Assembly (NCBI RefSeq): GCF_003315205.1
Contig: NZ_QNRR01000008.1
Location: 352,270-416,269, forward strand
Source: Roseimicrobium gellanilyticum
Lineage (GTDB): Bacteria > Verrucomicrobiota > Verrucomicrobiia > Verrucomicrobiales > Verrucomicrobiaceae
Direction of reading: 5' to 3'
DNA length: 64,000 bases
Shown here one piece after another: positions 17,269-28,400 of this stretch. How positions within the stretch are numbered: position 1 is the stretch's first letter; each line of letters starts with the position of its first letter. The notes beneath the pieces were generated by a model that was not told the origin of the DNA, did no database searches, and saw nothing but the letters and a program-made list of their open reading frames with translations. The position numbers and the translations under genes are program-made.

Positions 17269-17402
17269 TTCCAAGTCATTTGCGGGTATCTCCTTCCTTC
17301 ATGATGCCACATGGCTTGTTAACCTGACGCTCGTACGAAGAGCGTCAGGGTGGGAAGACGGGTCGGGGAAAGGCAGAAGAGCCTGTTTTTGATGGCGCTG
17401 AC

Positions 17403-18296
17403 TCAGCCCTTGAGGTTCTTGTTGAAGAACTCCAGCGTGCGCGTCCACGCGAGCTCAGCGGCGGCCTTGTCGTAGCGTGGGGTGGTGTCGTTGTGGAAGC
17501 CGTGGTTCGCGCCGGGGTACATGTGGGCGGTGTACTTCACATTGTTCTGTTTCAGCGCGGCTTCGTAGGCGGGCCAGCCTTCATTCACGCGGGTGTCGAG
17601 CTCGGCGTAGTGCAGCAACAGCGGCGCTTTGATCTTCGCCACATCCGCGGCGGCGGGCTGGCGGCCGTAGAAGGGCACGGCGGCCTTGATGACATCCGGG
17701 ATGCGTACGGCGAGGGTATTCGCCATGAGTCCGCCGAAGCAAAAGCCCACGACGCCAATCTTGCCATCGCACGCAGGGTTCTTCTGCAGCCAGAGGGCGG
17801 CGGCGATGAAGTCCTCCACCATTTCTTCACCGGAGCGTTTGGCCTGCATTTCCTTGCCCTTCTCGTCATCACCGGGATAGCCACCCAAGGGTGTGAGTGC
17901 ATCCGGTGCAAAGGCGACGAAGCCTGCGACGCCCAGGCGCCGGGCGACGTCTTCGATGTAGGGATTGAGTCCGCGATTCTCGTGCACCACGATGACGCCG
18001 GGCAGCTTGCCGGAGGCATTCGCAGGTGTGACGAGCAGGCCGCGCATCTTGCCTCCGCCCTTTGGAGATTCGTATTCAGCATACTCTGACTTGATGCGGG
18101 CGTCATCCTTGGGCACTTGCTGGGCCCAGGCATAATTTGGGCTGAGGGCCTCCAGCAACGCAGCGGCGGTCAGGCCACCCACGGCGAACTTCGAGGCGCG
18201 GTCGAGAAACGCGCGGCGATCAATGCGGCTGTGCGCATAGTCATCATAGAGGTCGAGCAATTCCTGGTCGAATTCGGATGCGATTTTGCGGTTCAT
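17403..18296 (-). CDS. exported dienelactone hydrolase family protein
   Basis: About 297 residues using ATG 18296; the frame is open further upstream but the extension looks non-coding. The N-terminus has a twin-arginine type signal ([20 protein letters not shown]...YAWAQ) preceded by an acidic helix, as in other periplasmic DLH proteins. The alpha/beta hydrolase shows the nucleophile motif [13 protein letters not shown] (Cys), the acid region [15 protein letters not shown] and the catalytic His in [14 protein letters not shown] enzymes hydrolyse lactones and small esters; the physiological substrate here is unknown. Monocistronic. Confidence 0.88.
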   Translation of the reverse strand: MNRKIASEFDQELLDLYDDYAHSRIDRRAFLDRASKFAVGGLTAAALLEALSPNYAWAQQVPKDDARIKSEYAEYESPKGGGKMRGLLVTPANASGKLPGVIVVHENRGLNPYIEDVARRLGVAGFVAFAPDALTPLGGYPGDDEKGKEMQAKRSGEEMVEDFIAAALWLQKNPACDGKIGVVGFCFGGLMANTLAVRIPDVIKAAVPFYGRQPAAADVAKIKAPLLLHYAELDTRVNEGWPAYEAALKQNNVKYTAHMYPGANHGFHNDTTPRYDKAAAELAWTRTLEFFNKNLKG

Positions 18297-18441
18297 GGGG
18301 GTGAGTGTAGCTGGCTCGCGAGGGCAGGGGAAGCTTCGTTTTGTGTCGGTGAGTTCAATAAGGAGATACAGAGTTCTCTTGCGAGATAGAGGGTGGCCTG
18401 CTTTGCCCGAAGGCGATACATACGGGCACACGTCGCCGAGT

Positions 18442-18695
18442 CGCTTTGCGTCGTGGAGTGCGGTGGCAAGACCGCGCCCCTTGCGGGACGCGACACCGCT
18501 TTGAACGGAAGGAGTGAACTTTGTGAAACGATGTCATGGTCCAAGTTCCCAAGGTGGTGGTGTTGTTGTACGGGGGAATATTGGATGCTGGATTCCAGTG
18601 AAGTCTTCCGAAGCATCAGGATGGATCTCCTTTGTTCAAAGCGGTGTCGCGGCCTCAAGGGAGGCCCGTGCCACCGCACTCCACGACGCAAAGCG
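18442..18695. repeat. long inverted repeat, family 5
   Basis: Arms at 18442-18506 and 18634-18695 are inverted copies. Both outer parts (CGCTTTGCGTCGTGGAGTGC / its complement) and inner parts (CGACACCGCTTTGAAC / its complement) are perfect; the ~18 bases between them differ. The intervening ~127 bases have no open frame of interest. The region 18432-18827 between two same-strand genes contains no other feature apart from this element. Confidence 0.85.
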
Positions 18696-18827
18696 CTTCT
18701 TCTGCGTGCCAGATGAAAGCGGAACAAGGTCGTAGCATCCGTGGCCCGCGGACTTTGCATCCTCACGTTTTGATTCACCGGCTTTCTCAGGCTATCAACT
18801 ATCGACCAAAGACCATCAACTCCACAG

Positions 18828-18863
18828 AAAAAACAAGGCAGGCACGTTTCCGCGCCTGCCTTG
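18828..18863 (-). terminator. intrinsic terminator of peptidoglycan-binding gene
   Basis: On the minus strand, a perfect 10-bp GC-rich stem (CAAGGCAGGC pairing with GCCTGCCTTG, around a 10-base loop) is followed directly by six T residues. It lies about 40 bases beyond the stop of the gene at 18905. This is the clearest rho-independent terminator in the window. Confidence 0.88.
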
Positions 18864-18904
18864 GGATCTGATGTTGGGTTTCTAGTTCGTTGTTCGCCGC
18901 ACCA

Positions 18905-20020
18905 TTAGTAGGTCGTCAGACCCAGCGACTGTAGCAACTGGTCGTCGATGCGGCCGGTGGCGTACAGGCCGTAGTCCTGCTGATAGGCGTAGATGGCCGA
19001 GCGCGTGCCGGGTCCGACGACGCCGTCGAGGGTGCCGTCGTAGTAGCCGGCGCGAGCCAGTTCTTCCTGCACCGCTACGCGAGTTTCATATCCGTACCCG
19101 CTGTAGTAGTTGGGGGTGGAGTCGTAGTAGGCGGGCGCTGACTCATACACATAGGCAGGAGGCGCCACCAGGGAGAAGATGAATACGCCCAGGGCATCGT
19201 TGTAGTAGCGGTGCCTGTGGTAGGTCCGGTAGTAGTCGTAGTCGTACACGTAGCCATTGCTGCGATACCAGTCGTGCGAATGGTGATCGTGGTCATGGCG
19301 CACGGTGTAGTGACTGCGGTCACGGTGGGAATGCGTGCGGCGGTCGCCGTCGCGATCCCGGTCTCTTACGATGCGATTGCGATCCGAGTCGCGCACTGCC
19401 GAGGAGGCAATGTTGCGGCGATCAATCTCGCGGCGCACGTCGGCACGATCGCGGTCGCGGTTGCGATCATTGTCGCGTCGCGCTGCCGCTGTGGCGATGT
19501 TGCGGCGATCAATCTCGCGGCGCACATCCGTGCGGTCACGGTTGACATCGCGCTTCACGACACGATCGCGATCGCGGTCGACACGTTCCTTCGCCTTTGC
19601 GAGGTTCTGTGAGCGCTCAATGGACTTGCGATTTGCCGCGGCTACACGATCACGGGACGAGGACGCGGCCAACTGATGGCGCGCGATGTCGTCGGAGCGT
19701 TTGCGGACATTGTTATCGCGTCCCTTGGTGCGCTGCACCGCCAGACGGGTGGTATCACGAGACGAGGGTTTGTTCGCCTTGGGCTTCGGAGAGGATCGTG
19801 CTACGACACGTCGGTCAGGTTTCGGGGACGAGGGGCGGGAATGTGCCACACGCGGGCCGCGGTCTCCGCCGCCCTTGCGCTGCACCTGTTCCTTCTTGCC
19901 CTTTCGGTCGCCGCCTCCTTTGCCCTTGTCTTTTTTGGCCGCCATCAGGTCGCCACCAGTGAGAGCCAGCGAAATCGCGGCCACCAGCATCGCCATGAGC
20001 GGTCGGGGTAGAATTTTCAT
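18905..20020 (-). CDS. secreted basic low-complexity protein with C-terminal peptidoglycan-binding domain
   Basis: A 371-residue protein with a signal peptide (MKILPRPLMAMLVAAISLAL...MA). Residues ~27-250 are highly charged and repetitive: Lys/Gly-rich at first, then Arg-Asp runs with a DVRREIDRRNIA unit present twice and many RDRDR patches, followed by a His/Tyr-rich stretch. The last ~70 residues form a PG_binding_1-type domain (VQEELARAGYYDGTLDGVVG, then GTRSAIYAYQQDYGL). The likely role is attachment to the cell wall in the periplasm with a disordered basic arm that could bind acidic polymers; this is inferred from composition. It is a single gene with its own terminator. Confidence 0.78.
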   Translation of the reverse strand: MKILPRPLMAMLVAAISLALTGGDLMAAKKDKGKGGGDRKGKKEQVQRKGGGDRGPRVAHSRPSSPKPDRRVVARSSPKPKANKPSSRDTTRLAVQRTKGRDNNVRKRSDDIARHQLAASSSRDRVAAANRKSIERSQNLAKAKERVDRDRDRVVKRDVNRDRTDVRREIDRRNIATAAARRDNDRNRDRDRADVRREIDRRNIASSAVRDSDRNRIVRDRDRDGDRRTHSHRDRSHYTVRHDHDHHSHDWYRSNGYVYDYDYYRTYHRHRYYNDALGVFIFSLVAPPAYVYESAPAYYDSTPNYYSGYGYETRVAVQEELARAGYYDGTLDGVVGPGTRSAIYAYQQDYGLYATGRIDDQLLQSLGLTTY

Positions 20021-20199
20021 GATTCAGTTTTTGGGTTGGGTTTTTGTCTCCTAACTGAATCGACGGGCAAGGGGCCGGTGGCATTCAACCCCAGGCAATA
20101 TTTGAAGATGAACGTGATCGAAAATATCACTCGATGCATCCATGTGGCGAATGGCACGATGGGGGTGATCGTGCGGAATGCGGGAGGGAGCGAATCTCC

Positions 20200-20330
20200 A
20201 ACGTAGCTCGCGAGTCCCTTCGCGAGATTTACGTACCCCTCGCGTGCTGCATCAAGCTTCGGCAGAGTGGCTGTTTAGTGTGCCTCGTCAGTGATACGTA
20301 CTACTCGCGAAGGGACTCGCGAGCTACGTT
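20200..20330. repeat. perfect 27-bp inverted repeat, family 6
   Basis: Arm AACGTAGCTCGCGAGTCCCT... at 20200-20226 and its exact reverse complement at 20304-20330, separated by 77 bases. Each arm also holds a short internal CTCGCGAG palindrome. A further partial copy of the unit (TTCGCGAGTTACG) follows at 20335. The element sits in the 339-base gap between the peptidoglycan-binding gene and the end of the hybrid kinase gene, which contains no other feature. Confidence 0.85.
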
Positions 20331-20359
20331 GGGCTTCGCGAGTTACGCTTAGCCTTGCT

Positions 20360-22405
20360 CTAACTCGCCCTGCCACCCACCGGCTGCACTTTCGCAGCGA
20401 GGGTGTGCAGGCACTTGTCCAGCTCACCGATATCCACGGGCTTGGTGAGGTGGAAATCGAAGCCTGCCCTTTCGCTCTGGGCGATGTCCTCCGCCATGCC
20501 GTAACCGCTGAGGGCGATGCCACCTATCTGGCGCTCGCCGGCAGCGCGGATGAAGGGCTGCATGAGTTGCAGGCCCTCACCATCGGGAAGTCCGATGTCG
20601 CTCACCAGCACGTCGAAAGAAGAGTCGCGAATGAGTGCCATGCCGCTCTCCACACTCGAAGCCAGCTCCACGGCATAGCCGCGCCGCGTGAGCAGGCGTT
20701 TGAGTTGCACAGCGGTGTCCTGGTGGTCTTCCACCACAAGGAGACGTAGAGAAGCGGGGGAATCCTTTTCCGGCCGCGTGGGTGTGCGCTCCGTCGTGAC
20801 GCGCTCCGCTGCGGTGGGCAAGCCGACGATGAACACACTGCCGCGTCCCGGTCCGCCACTGGAAGCCGTGATGGAACCCCGGTGCCCCTCGACCAGAGCA
20901 CGGCAGATGGCCAGCCCAAGACCGAGTCCCGTGGAGCGGTCTCCATGCGCCTGCTCGAACGCATCGAAGATGCGGTTGATGCGCTCGGGCGCGATGCCCT
21001 CGCCAACGTCTTCAAAGCGAATCTGCACGGTCTTCTCATCGTCCGCATTCGCACTGTTGATGGAGATGCTGGAGGAGGGCGGCGAGAACTTGATGGCGTT
21101 GCCGATGAGGTTGCAGAAGATCTGCTGGATGCGTGCGGCGTCCGCGACGCTGTGGCTGTTCCTGGCCTCCAGATTGAGCTTCAGTTGAATGTTCTTTCTC
21201 TGCAGCTCGGGATGGCAGATCTCCACGGCGCGCTGCACGAGCGTGTGCAGATCCACATTCTCGAGATGGAGCTGCATCTTGCCGTTGCGGATGCGGGCAA
21301 GGTCCAGCAGGTCATCGATAAGCCGCGCCTCCAGCTGCACATTCCGCTGGATGGTATCGAGCAGTTCGCGGATGCCCTTGTCCACCTGGTACTCCTCGCG
21401 GATGATGGCGACGGCGTGCAGCACGGGGGAGAGGGGAGTGCGCAGCTCGTGGGAGAGCATGGCGAGGAAGCGATCCTTTGCCTGGTTCGCCGCTTCCGCC
21501 TCGGCGCGCGCGGCCTCCGCGAGGATGCGCTTGGTCCTTTCCTCAGCGGCGCGCTCCAGCTCGGCATTCTTGATGGCGAGCTCGCGATTCGTGGCCATCA
21601 GTGCGGCTTCCACCTGCTTGCGGAAGGTGATATCCACCAGTGAGGCAATGTGGAAGGCTCCGCTGCTGGCCTCGAACTGGCTGAGGCCCACTTCCACCGG
21701 CACCTTGCCGGCATCTTTGCGGCGCACTTCAAGTTCCACAGGCTCGCCGGAGTTCGCTCTTGGGTCTGTGCTCAGGTCATCCGCGAGGCCTTCGGGAATA
21801 AGCATGCGGATGGATTCGCCCAGCAGCTCCTCGCGTGAGAAGCCAAAGAGGCTCTCGGCGCGTGAGTTTACCAACACGATTTTTTCATCCTGCCCGGTCA
21901 CCACCATCGCCGTGGGACTGGATTCCACGACAAAACGAAACCTCTCCTCCGCAGCGTGGCGTTCCTGAATCTCCGCCTGTAGCGTGTCATTCAGCTTCGT
22001 CAGCGCGTCGGTCTTCCGGTAGAGCTCCACGAAGACGCTCACCTTGGACCGCAGGATGTCCGGGTTCACCGGCTTGGTGATGTAGTCCACCGCGCCGGCG
22101 CCATAGCCGAGGACGATGTGCTCCTCCTCGTAGTAGTGAGCGGTGAGGAAGATGATGGGGATGTTCTGTGTCTTCCGCCGCTGCTTGATGAGCTGGGCGA
22201 GCTCGATGCCACTCATGCCAGGCATCTGCACATCGAGGATGATGGCAGCGCACGGCTCGGACATGAGCGTCATGAGCGCCTCCTCCGGCGTCGTCGCCTT
22301 GATGAGACGGTGATCCGGAGCGTCGAGTATCGTCTCAAGAACCATCAGGTTCTTGAGGTCATCGTCCACCAGGAGAATATTGATGCCGGGCGTCGTCGTC
22401 GTCAT
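20360..22405 (-). CDS. hybrid sensor histidine kinase (REC-PAS-HisKA-HATPase-REC)
   Basis: About 681 residues from ATG 22405, five bases after the stop of the giant kinase gene, so the two form one transcription unit. Order of domains: an N-terminal receiver (INILLVDDD, phospho-acceptor in IILDVQMPGMSG, KPVN) at ~8-125; coiled coil; a PAS domain (FRFVVESSPTAMVV, ending VDITFRKQ) at ~155-275; HisKA with [15 protein letters not shown] at ~310-380; HATPase with the G-box STGLGLGLAICRALV; and a C-terminal receiver (LLVVEDHQDTA, VLVSDIGLPDGEG, KPVD) at ~550-680. No membrane helices are seen, so it is cytoplasmic. The N-terminal receiver suggests that it is driven by phosphotransfer from another kinase, plausibly the giant kinase upstream. 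Confidence 0.93.
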   Translation of the reverse strand: MTTTTPGINILLVDDDLKNLMVLETILDAPDHRLIKATTPEEALMTLMSEPCAAIILDVQMPGMSGIELAQLIKQRRKTQNIPIIFLTAHYYEEEHIVLGYGAGAVDYITKPVNPDILRSKVSVFVELYRKTDALTKLNDTLQAEIQERHAAEERFRFVVESSPTAMVVTGQDEKIVLVNSRAESLFGFSREELLGESIRMLIPEGLADDLSTDPRANSGEPVELEVRRKDAGKVPVEVGLSQFEASSGAFHIASLVDITFRKQVEAALMATNRELAIKNAELERAAEERTKRILAEAARAEAEAANQAKDRFLAMLSHELRTPLSPVLHAVAIIREEYQVDKGIRELLDTIQRNVQLEARLIDDLLDLARIRNGKMQLHLENVDLHTLVQRAVEICHPELQRKNIQLKLNLEARNSHSVADAARIQQIFCNLIGNAIKFSPPSSSISINSANADDEKTVQIRFEDVGEGIAPERINRIFDAFEQAHGDRSTGLGLGLAICRALVEGHRGSITASSGGPGRGSVFIVGLPTAAERVTTERTPTRPEKDSPASLRLLVVEDHQDTAVQLKRLLTRRGYAVELASSVESGMALIRDSSFDVLVSDIGLPDGEGLQLMQPFIRAAGERQIGGIALSGYGMAEDIAQSERAGFDFHLTKPVDIGELDKCLHTLAAKVQPVGGRAS

Positions 22406-22410
22406 CCAAT

Positions 22411-25400
22411 TTAGCGATGCAGCCAAACTCGTAGCAGGGAAAGCAACTGGTCGGTGTTCACGGGCTTCGCGATGTAGTCACTGGCACCGGCTTCGAGGCA
22501 CTTTTCACGGTCGCCTTTCATCGCCTTGGCCGTGAGAGCAATCATGGGCAGCGTACGGAATTGGGGATTCTTACGGATTTCGCGCATGGTCTGGTAACCG
22601 TCCATCTCAGGCATCATGATGTCCATCAATACCATGGAGAGGTCCGGTGTGTCCTCGATGATCTGAATCGCCTGTCTCCCATTCATCGCGCTTAGGACTT
22701 CCATTTGCTGGTTTTCCAGCACGATCGAGAGGGCGAAAATGTTGCGGGCGTCATCATCCACCACCAGGACCTTGCGGCTTTCCAGCGCCTCATTGGAGTT
22801 GTGCAGGCGCGCAATCATCTTCTGCTTCGGCTCGGGGAGCTCGGCGATGACGCGATGCAGGAAGAGGGCGGTCTCATCCAGCAGACGTTCGGGCGACTGC
22901 ACGTCCTTGAGCACAATGCTCTTGGCCATGGTGCGGAGGCGCTTTTCCTCCTCCTCGGAGAGTTCCTTTCCGGTGAAGACGACAATGGGTACCTCCATGA
23001 GGCTGGGTTCCTCCTGGATCTTGTCCAGCAGTTCGAAGCCGCTCATGTCCGGCAAACGGAGGTCGAGCACGGCGCAGTCATAGGGCTTGTCCAGGAGCTG
23101 CTTCATGGCCTCGGAGCCGGTGGATGCCGTGGTGATCTGGATGTCCTCGTGACCGAGGAGCTCCACGATGCTCTGGCTTTCGATGTCATTGTCCTCCACC
23201 ACGAGGAGATTCTTCACGCGCGGGCGGGCGAAGGTCTTGATGCGGTCGAAGGCGTGGTCGAGCTCGTCGGTGGTGGCAGGCTTCACCATGTAGGAGAAGG
23301 CACCGTGGGACAGGCCGTGCTGCCGCTCCTCCTCCAGGGAGATGATCTGCACTGGGATGTGCCGGGTGGCAGGATCGAGCTTCAAGTTGTTCAATACGGT
23401 CCAGCCAAGCATATCCGGCAGGAAAATGTCCAGCGTGATCGCGGTGGGAGCGTACTGCCGCGCCAGCAGCAGGGCCTGCTGACCACGGGTGGCCACGAGT
23501 CCCTTGAAGCCCTTGTCCCGCGCCAGTCCCAGCAGCACGCGTCCGTAGTGGGGGTCGTCTTCCACGATGAGCAGGACGGCATCGCCTTTGGCGATGATGT
23601 CACGATCGTCTTCGATGATCTCCTCGCCGGTGCTGCGGTAGTTTCGCATGGCGGTCTCAGAGACTTCCTGCATGGCGCGTGACTTCACAGGATCGAGGCT
23701 CTGTGCCACGGGGCCGGTGAAGTTCAGTGGCAGGTACAGTGTGAAGGTGCTGCCCTCACCGAGGGTGCTGGTGAGGCGAATCTCACCACCCAGCAGCGTG
23801 GCCAGCTCACGCGAAATGGCGAGCCCGAGACCGGTGCCGCCGTACTTGCGCGAGGTGCCGGCATCCGCCTGCTGGAACGCTTCAAAGATGAGGCGCTGCT
23901 TCTCCGGTGCAATGCCGATGCCGGTATCCGTGATGGCCATGCTCACGACATACGGCGAGCGCTTCAGCACGGGATGGTCCGGGCTCCAGCCTTCCGTGGC
24001 CTGCCGCACCTTGATGGTGACACTGCCCTGCGAGGTGAACTTGAAGGCATTGGACAGCAGGTTCTTGATGATCTGCTGCAGACGCTTGAGGTCCGTGGAG
24101 AACACGCGCGGCAGTGAGGGATCAAAGTCCACAATGAAGGGCAGGTTCTTGTTCTCCGCCACGTGGCCGAAGTTGCGCCGCACGGAGTCGCGCAGCGTGT
24201 CGAAGGGAATCTCCTCTGCTTCCACCGTCACTGTACCGGACTCGATCTTGGAGAGGTCCAGGATGTCATTGATGAGATTGAGCAGGTCGGAGCCGGCGGA
24301 GTGGATGTTCTTGGCGAAGTCCACCTGCCTGTCCGTGAGATTCCTCGCCGCATTCTCGGAGAGCTCCTGTCCGAGAATCAGGATGGAGTTCAGCGGTGTG
24401 CGCAATTCGTGGGACATGTTCGCGAGGAACTCGGACTTGTACTTCGAGGTGAGCGCGAGTTCCGCGGCCTTGTCTTCCAGGGCGCGGCGGGCCTGCTCGA
24501 TTTCCACGTTCTTGCGTTCCACTTCCGCGTTCTGCTCGGCGAGCTCCTGCGCCTTCTGTTCGAGTTCTTCGTTCGTCTGCTGGAGCTCCGTCTGGCGGGA
24601 CTGGAGTTCCGTGGTGAGCTGCTGGCTCTGCTGCAGCAGGCCTTCCGTACGCATGGTGGCCTCGATGGTATTGAGCACGACCCCGATGGACTGCGTGAGC
24701 TGCTCGAGGAAGTTCAGGCGCCCTTCCGTGAAGGGGTGCAGGGAGGCCAGCTCGATGACCGCCTTCGTCTCCCCTTCGAAGAGCACGGGCAGCACCACGA
24801 TATTCGCCGGAGTGGACATGCCCAGGCTGGACTGCACCGGAGAGTAGTCGGGTGGCACGTCCGTGAGGAGAATGCGCTGGCGCTCCACCGCACACTGGCC
24901 CACGAGGCCTTCGCCCATGTCGAGGCGATCCATCTGACCCTTGGGCGTGGCGAAACCGGCGAGCAGACGCAGGAACCTGCGATCGGAACCCGTGCCGGTG
25001 GTCTGGTACATGGTGCCCTGGTGCGCGGCCACCAGCGGTGCGAGCTCAGAGAGGAGCATCTGCGCCACGGTGAAGAGGTCGCGCTGGCCCTGCAGCATGC
25101 GGGTGAACTTCGCCACGTTCGTCTTCAGCCAGTCCTGCTCCTGGTTGCGCTCCGTGGTTTCACGGAGGTTGTAGATCATCGTGTTGATGTTGTCCTTCAG
25201 CTCGGCCACTTCACCACGCGTCTCCACCTGGATGGAGCGGGTGAGGTCACCCTTTGTCACGGCGGTGGCCACTTCAGCAATGGCTCGCACCTGCGTGGTG
25301 AGGTTTGCCGCAAGCAGGTTCACGTTCCCGGTAAGGTCCTTCCACGTGCCGGCAGCACCGGGCACGTTCGCCTGGCCGCCGAGACGTCCATCCACACCCA

Positions 25401-28400
25401 CTTCGCGCGCCACGTTCGTCACCTGGTCGGCGAAGGTCGCGAGCGTGTTTGTCATGTTGTTGATCGTTTCAGCAAGCGCGGCCACTTCACCCTTCGCCTG
25501 CACGGTGAGTTTCTGGCGCAGGTTGCCATCCGCCACGGCAGTCACCACTTTCACGATGCCGCGCACCTGGTCGGTGAGGTTCGCTGCCATCACGTTCACG
25601 GAGTCGGTAAGGTCCTTCCACGTGCCGGCCACGCCGGACACCTGGGCCTGACCACCGAGCTTGCCCTCGGTACCCACTTCACGCGCCACACGAGTCACTT
25701 CCGCGGCGAAGGCATTGAGCTGGTCCACCATCGTGTTGATGGTATTCTTCAGTTCGAGAATTTCGCCCTTCACGTCCACCGTGATCTTGCGGGAAAGGTC
25801 ACCACGTGCCACGGCCGTGGTCACTTCCGCGATGTTGCGCACCTGGGCCGTGAGGTTTGAGCCCATGGCATTCACGGAGTCGGTAAGGTCCTTCCAAGTG
25901 CCAGCCACACCAGGCACCACGGCCTGCACCCCGAGTCGTCCTTCCGTACCCACTTCACGCGCCACACGCGTCACTTCGGAGGCGAAGGAGCGCAGCTGCT
26001 CCACCATGGTATTGATGGTCTCCTTGAGCTGGAGAATTTCTCCACGCACGTCTACCGTAATCTTGCGGGACAAGTCGCCATTCGCCACGGCGATGGTCAC
26101 TTCCGCGATGTTACGCACCTGGCCGGTGAGGTTGGAGGCCATGGAGTTCACGTTATCCGTAAGGTCCTTCCACGTGCCCGCGACACCACCCACTTCGGCC
26201 TGACCACCGAGCTTGCCTTCGGTACCCACTTCACGCGCCACACGCGTCACTTCCGAGGCGAAGGCCGAGAGCTGGTCCACCATGGTATTGATGGTTTCCT
26301 TGAGCTGCAAAATTTCGCCCTTCACGTCCACCGTGATCTTGCGCGAAAGATCACCGCGCGCGATGGCCGTGGCCACGTCGGCGATGTTACGCACCTGGCC
26401 GGTGAGGTTGAAGGCCATGGAGTTTACGTTGTCCGTAAGGTCCTTCCACGTACCGGCCACACCGGGCACCTGCGCCTGGCCACCGAGCTTGCCTTCGGTG
26501 CCCACTTCACGCGCCACGCGGCTCACTTCCGCTGCGAAGGAGCGGAGCTGGTCCACCATGGTATTGATGGTTTCCTTGAGCTCGAGAATCTCACCACGCA
26601 CGTCCACCGTGATCTTCTTGGAAAGGTCCCCGTTCGCCACGGCGATGGTTACTTCCGCGATGTTACGCACCTGGCCGGTGAGGTTGGAGGCCATGGAGTT
26701 CACGTTATCGGTAAGGTCCTTCCACGTGCCGGCCACACCACCCACCTGTGCCTGGCCCCCGAGCTTGCCTTCGGTACCCACTTCACGGGCCACACGGCTC
26801 ACTTCAGAGGCGAAGGAGTTGAGCTGGTCCACCATGGTATTGATGGTGTCCTTCAGCGCGAGCACCTCGCCCTTCACGTCCACGGTGATCTTGCGGGAAA
26901 GGTCACCGCGCGCCACGGCGGTGGTCACTTCGGCGATGTTACGCACCTGCGCGGTGAGGTTGTTCGCCATGAAGTTCACGTTATCCGTGAGATCCTTCCA
27001 CGTACCTGCCACACCCTGCACATTCGCCTGGCCACCGAGCTTGCCTTCGGTGCCCACTTCACGGGCCACACGCGTCACTTCGGAAGCGAAGCCGTTGAGC
27101 TGGTCCACCATGGTGTTCATGGTTTCCTTGAGCTGCAAGATTTCACCTTTCACGTCCACGGTGATCTTGCGGGACAAGTCACCCTTCGCGATGGCCGTGG
27201 CCACGTCGGCGATGTTGCGCACCTGACCGGTGAGGTTGGAGGCCATGGAGTTCACGTTATCGGTAAGGTCCTTCCACGTGCCTGCCACACCACGCACCTG
27301 CGCCTGACCGCCGAGCTTGCCTTCGGTACCCACTTCGCGCGCCACACGCGTCACTTCGGAAGCGAAACCGTTGAGCTGGTCCACCATGGTATTGATGGTG
27401 TTCTTCAGTTCGAGAATTTCCCCCTTCACGTCCACGGTGATCTTCTTGGAAAGGTCACCGTTCGCCACAGCAGTCGCCACGTCGGCGATGTTACGCACCT
27501 GGCCCGTGAGGTTGGAGGCCATGGAGTTCACGTTGTCCGTAAGGTCCTTCCACGTGCCGGCCACACCTTCCACTTCGGCCTGACCACCGAGCTCACCTTC
27601 GGTGCCCACTTCGCGGGCCACGCGGCTCACTTCCGAGGCGAAGGCATTGAGCTGGTCCACCATCGTGTTGATGGTGTTCTTCAGCTCGAGAATTTCACCC
27701 TTCACTTCCACGGTGATCTTGCGGGAAAGGTCACCGCGCGCCACAGCGGTGGTCACGTCGGCGATGTTGCGCACCTGGCCGGTGAGGTTGGAGGCCATGG
27801 AGTTCACCGAATCCGTAAGGTCCTTCCACGTGCCGGCCACACCCGACACCGCGGCCTGACCACCGAGCTTGCCTTCGGTACCCACTTCACGGGCCACACG
27901 AGTCACTTCGGAGGCGAAAGCATTAAGCTGGTCCACCATGGTATTGATGGTGTTCTTCAGCTCGAGAATTTCACCCTTCACTTCCACGGTGATCTTGCGG
28001 GAAAGGTCACCTCTCGCCACGGCGGTGGTCACGTCGGCGATGTTACGCACCTGGCCGGTGAGGTTGGAGGCCATGGAGTTCACCGAGTCGGTAAGGTCCT
28101 TCCACGTTCCGGCCACACCGGACACCGCAGCCTGACCACCCAGTTTGCCTTCGGTACCCACTTCGCGGGCCACACGGGTCACTTCCGAGGCGAAGCCGTT
28201 GAGCTGGTCCACCATGGTATTGATGGTGTTCTTCAGCTCCAGAATTTCCCCCTTCACGTCCACCGTGATCTTGCGGGAAAGGTCACCTCTTGCCACGGCG
28301 GTGGTCACGTCGGCGATGTTACGCACCTGGCCGGTGAGGTTGGAGGCCATGGAGTTCACGGAGTCGGTAAGGTCCTTCCACGTACCTGCGACACCTCGCA

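Noticed and set aside
24163..27226. Long open frames on the + strand opposite the HAMP array (up to 565 codons)
   Set aside because: They are antisense to the highly repetitive kinase gene, have the same 92-residue period and low-complexity Thr/Ser/Arg composition, and match no family.
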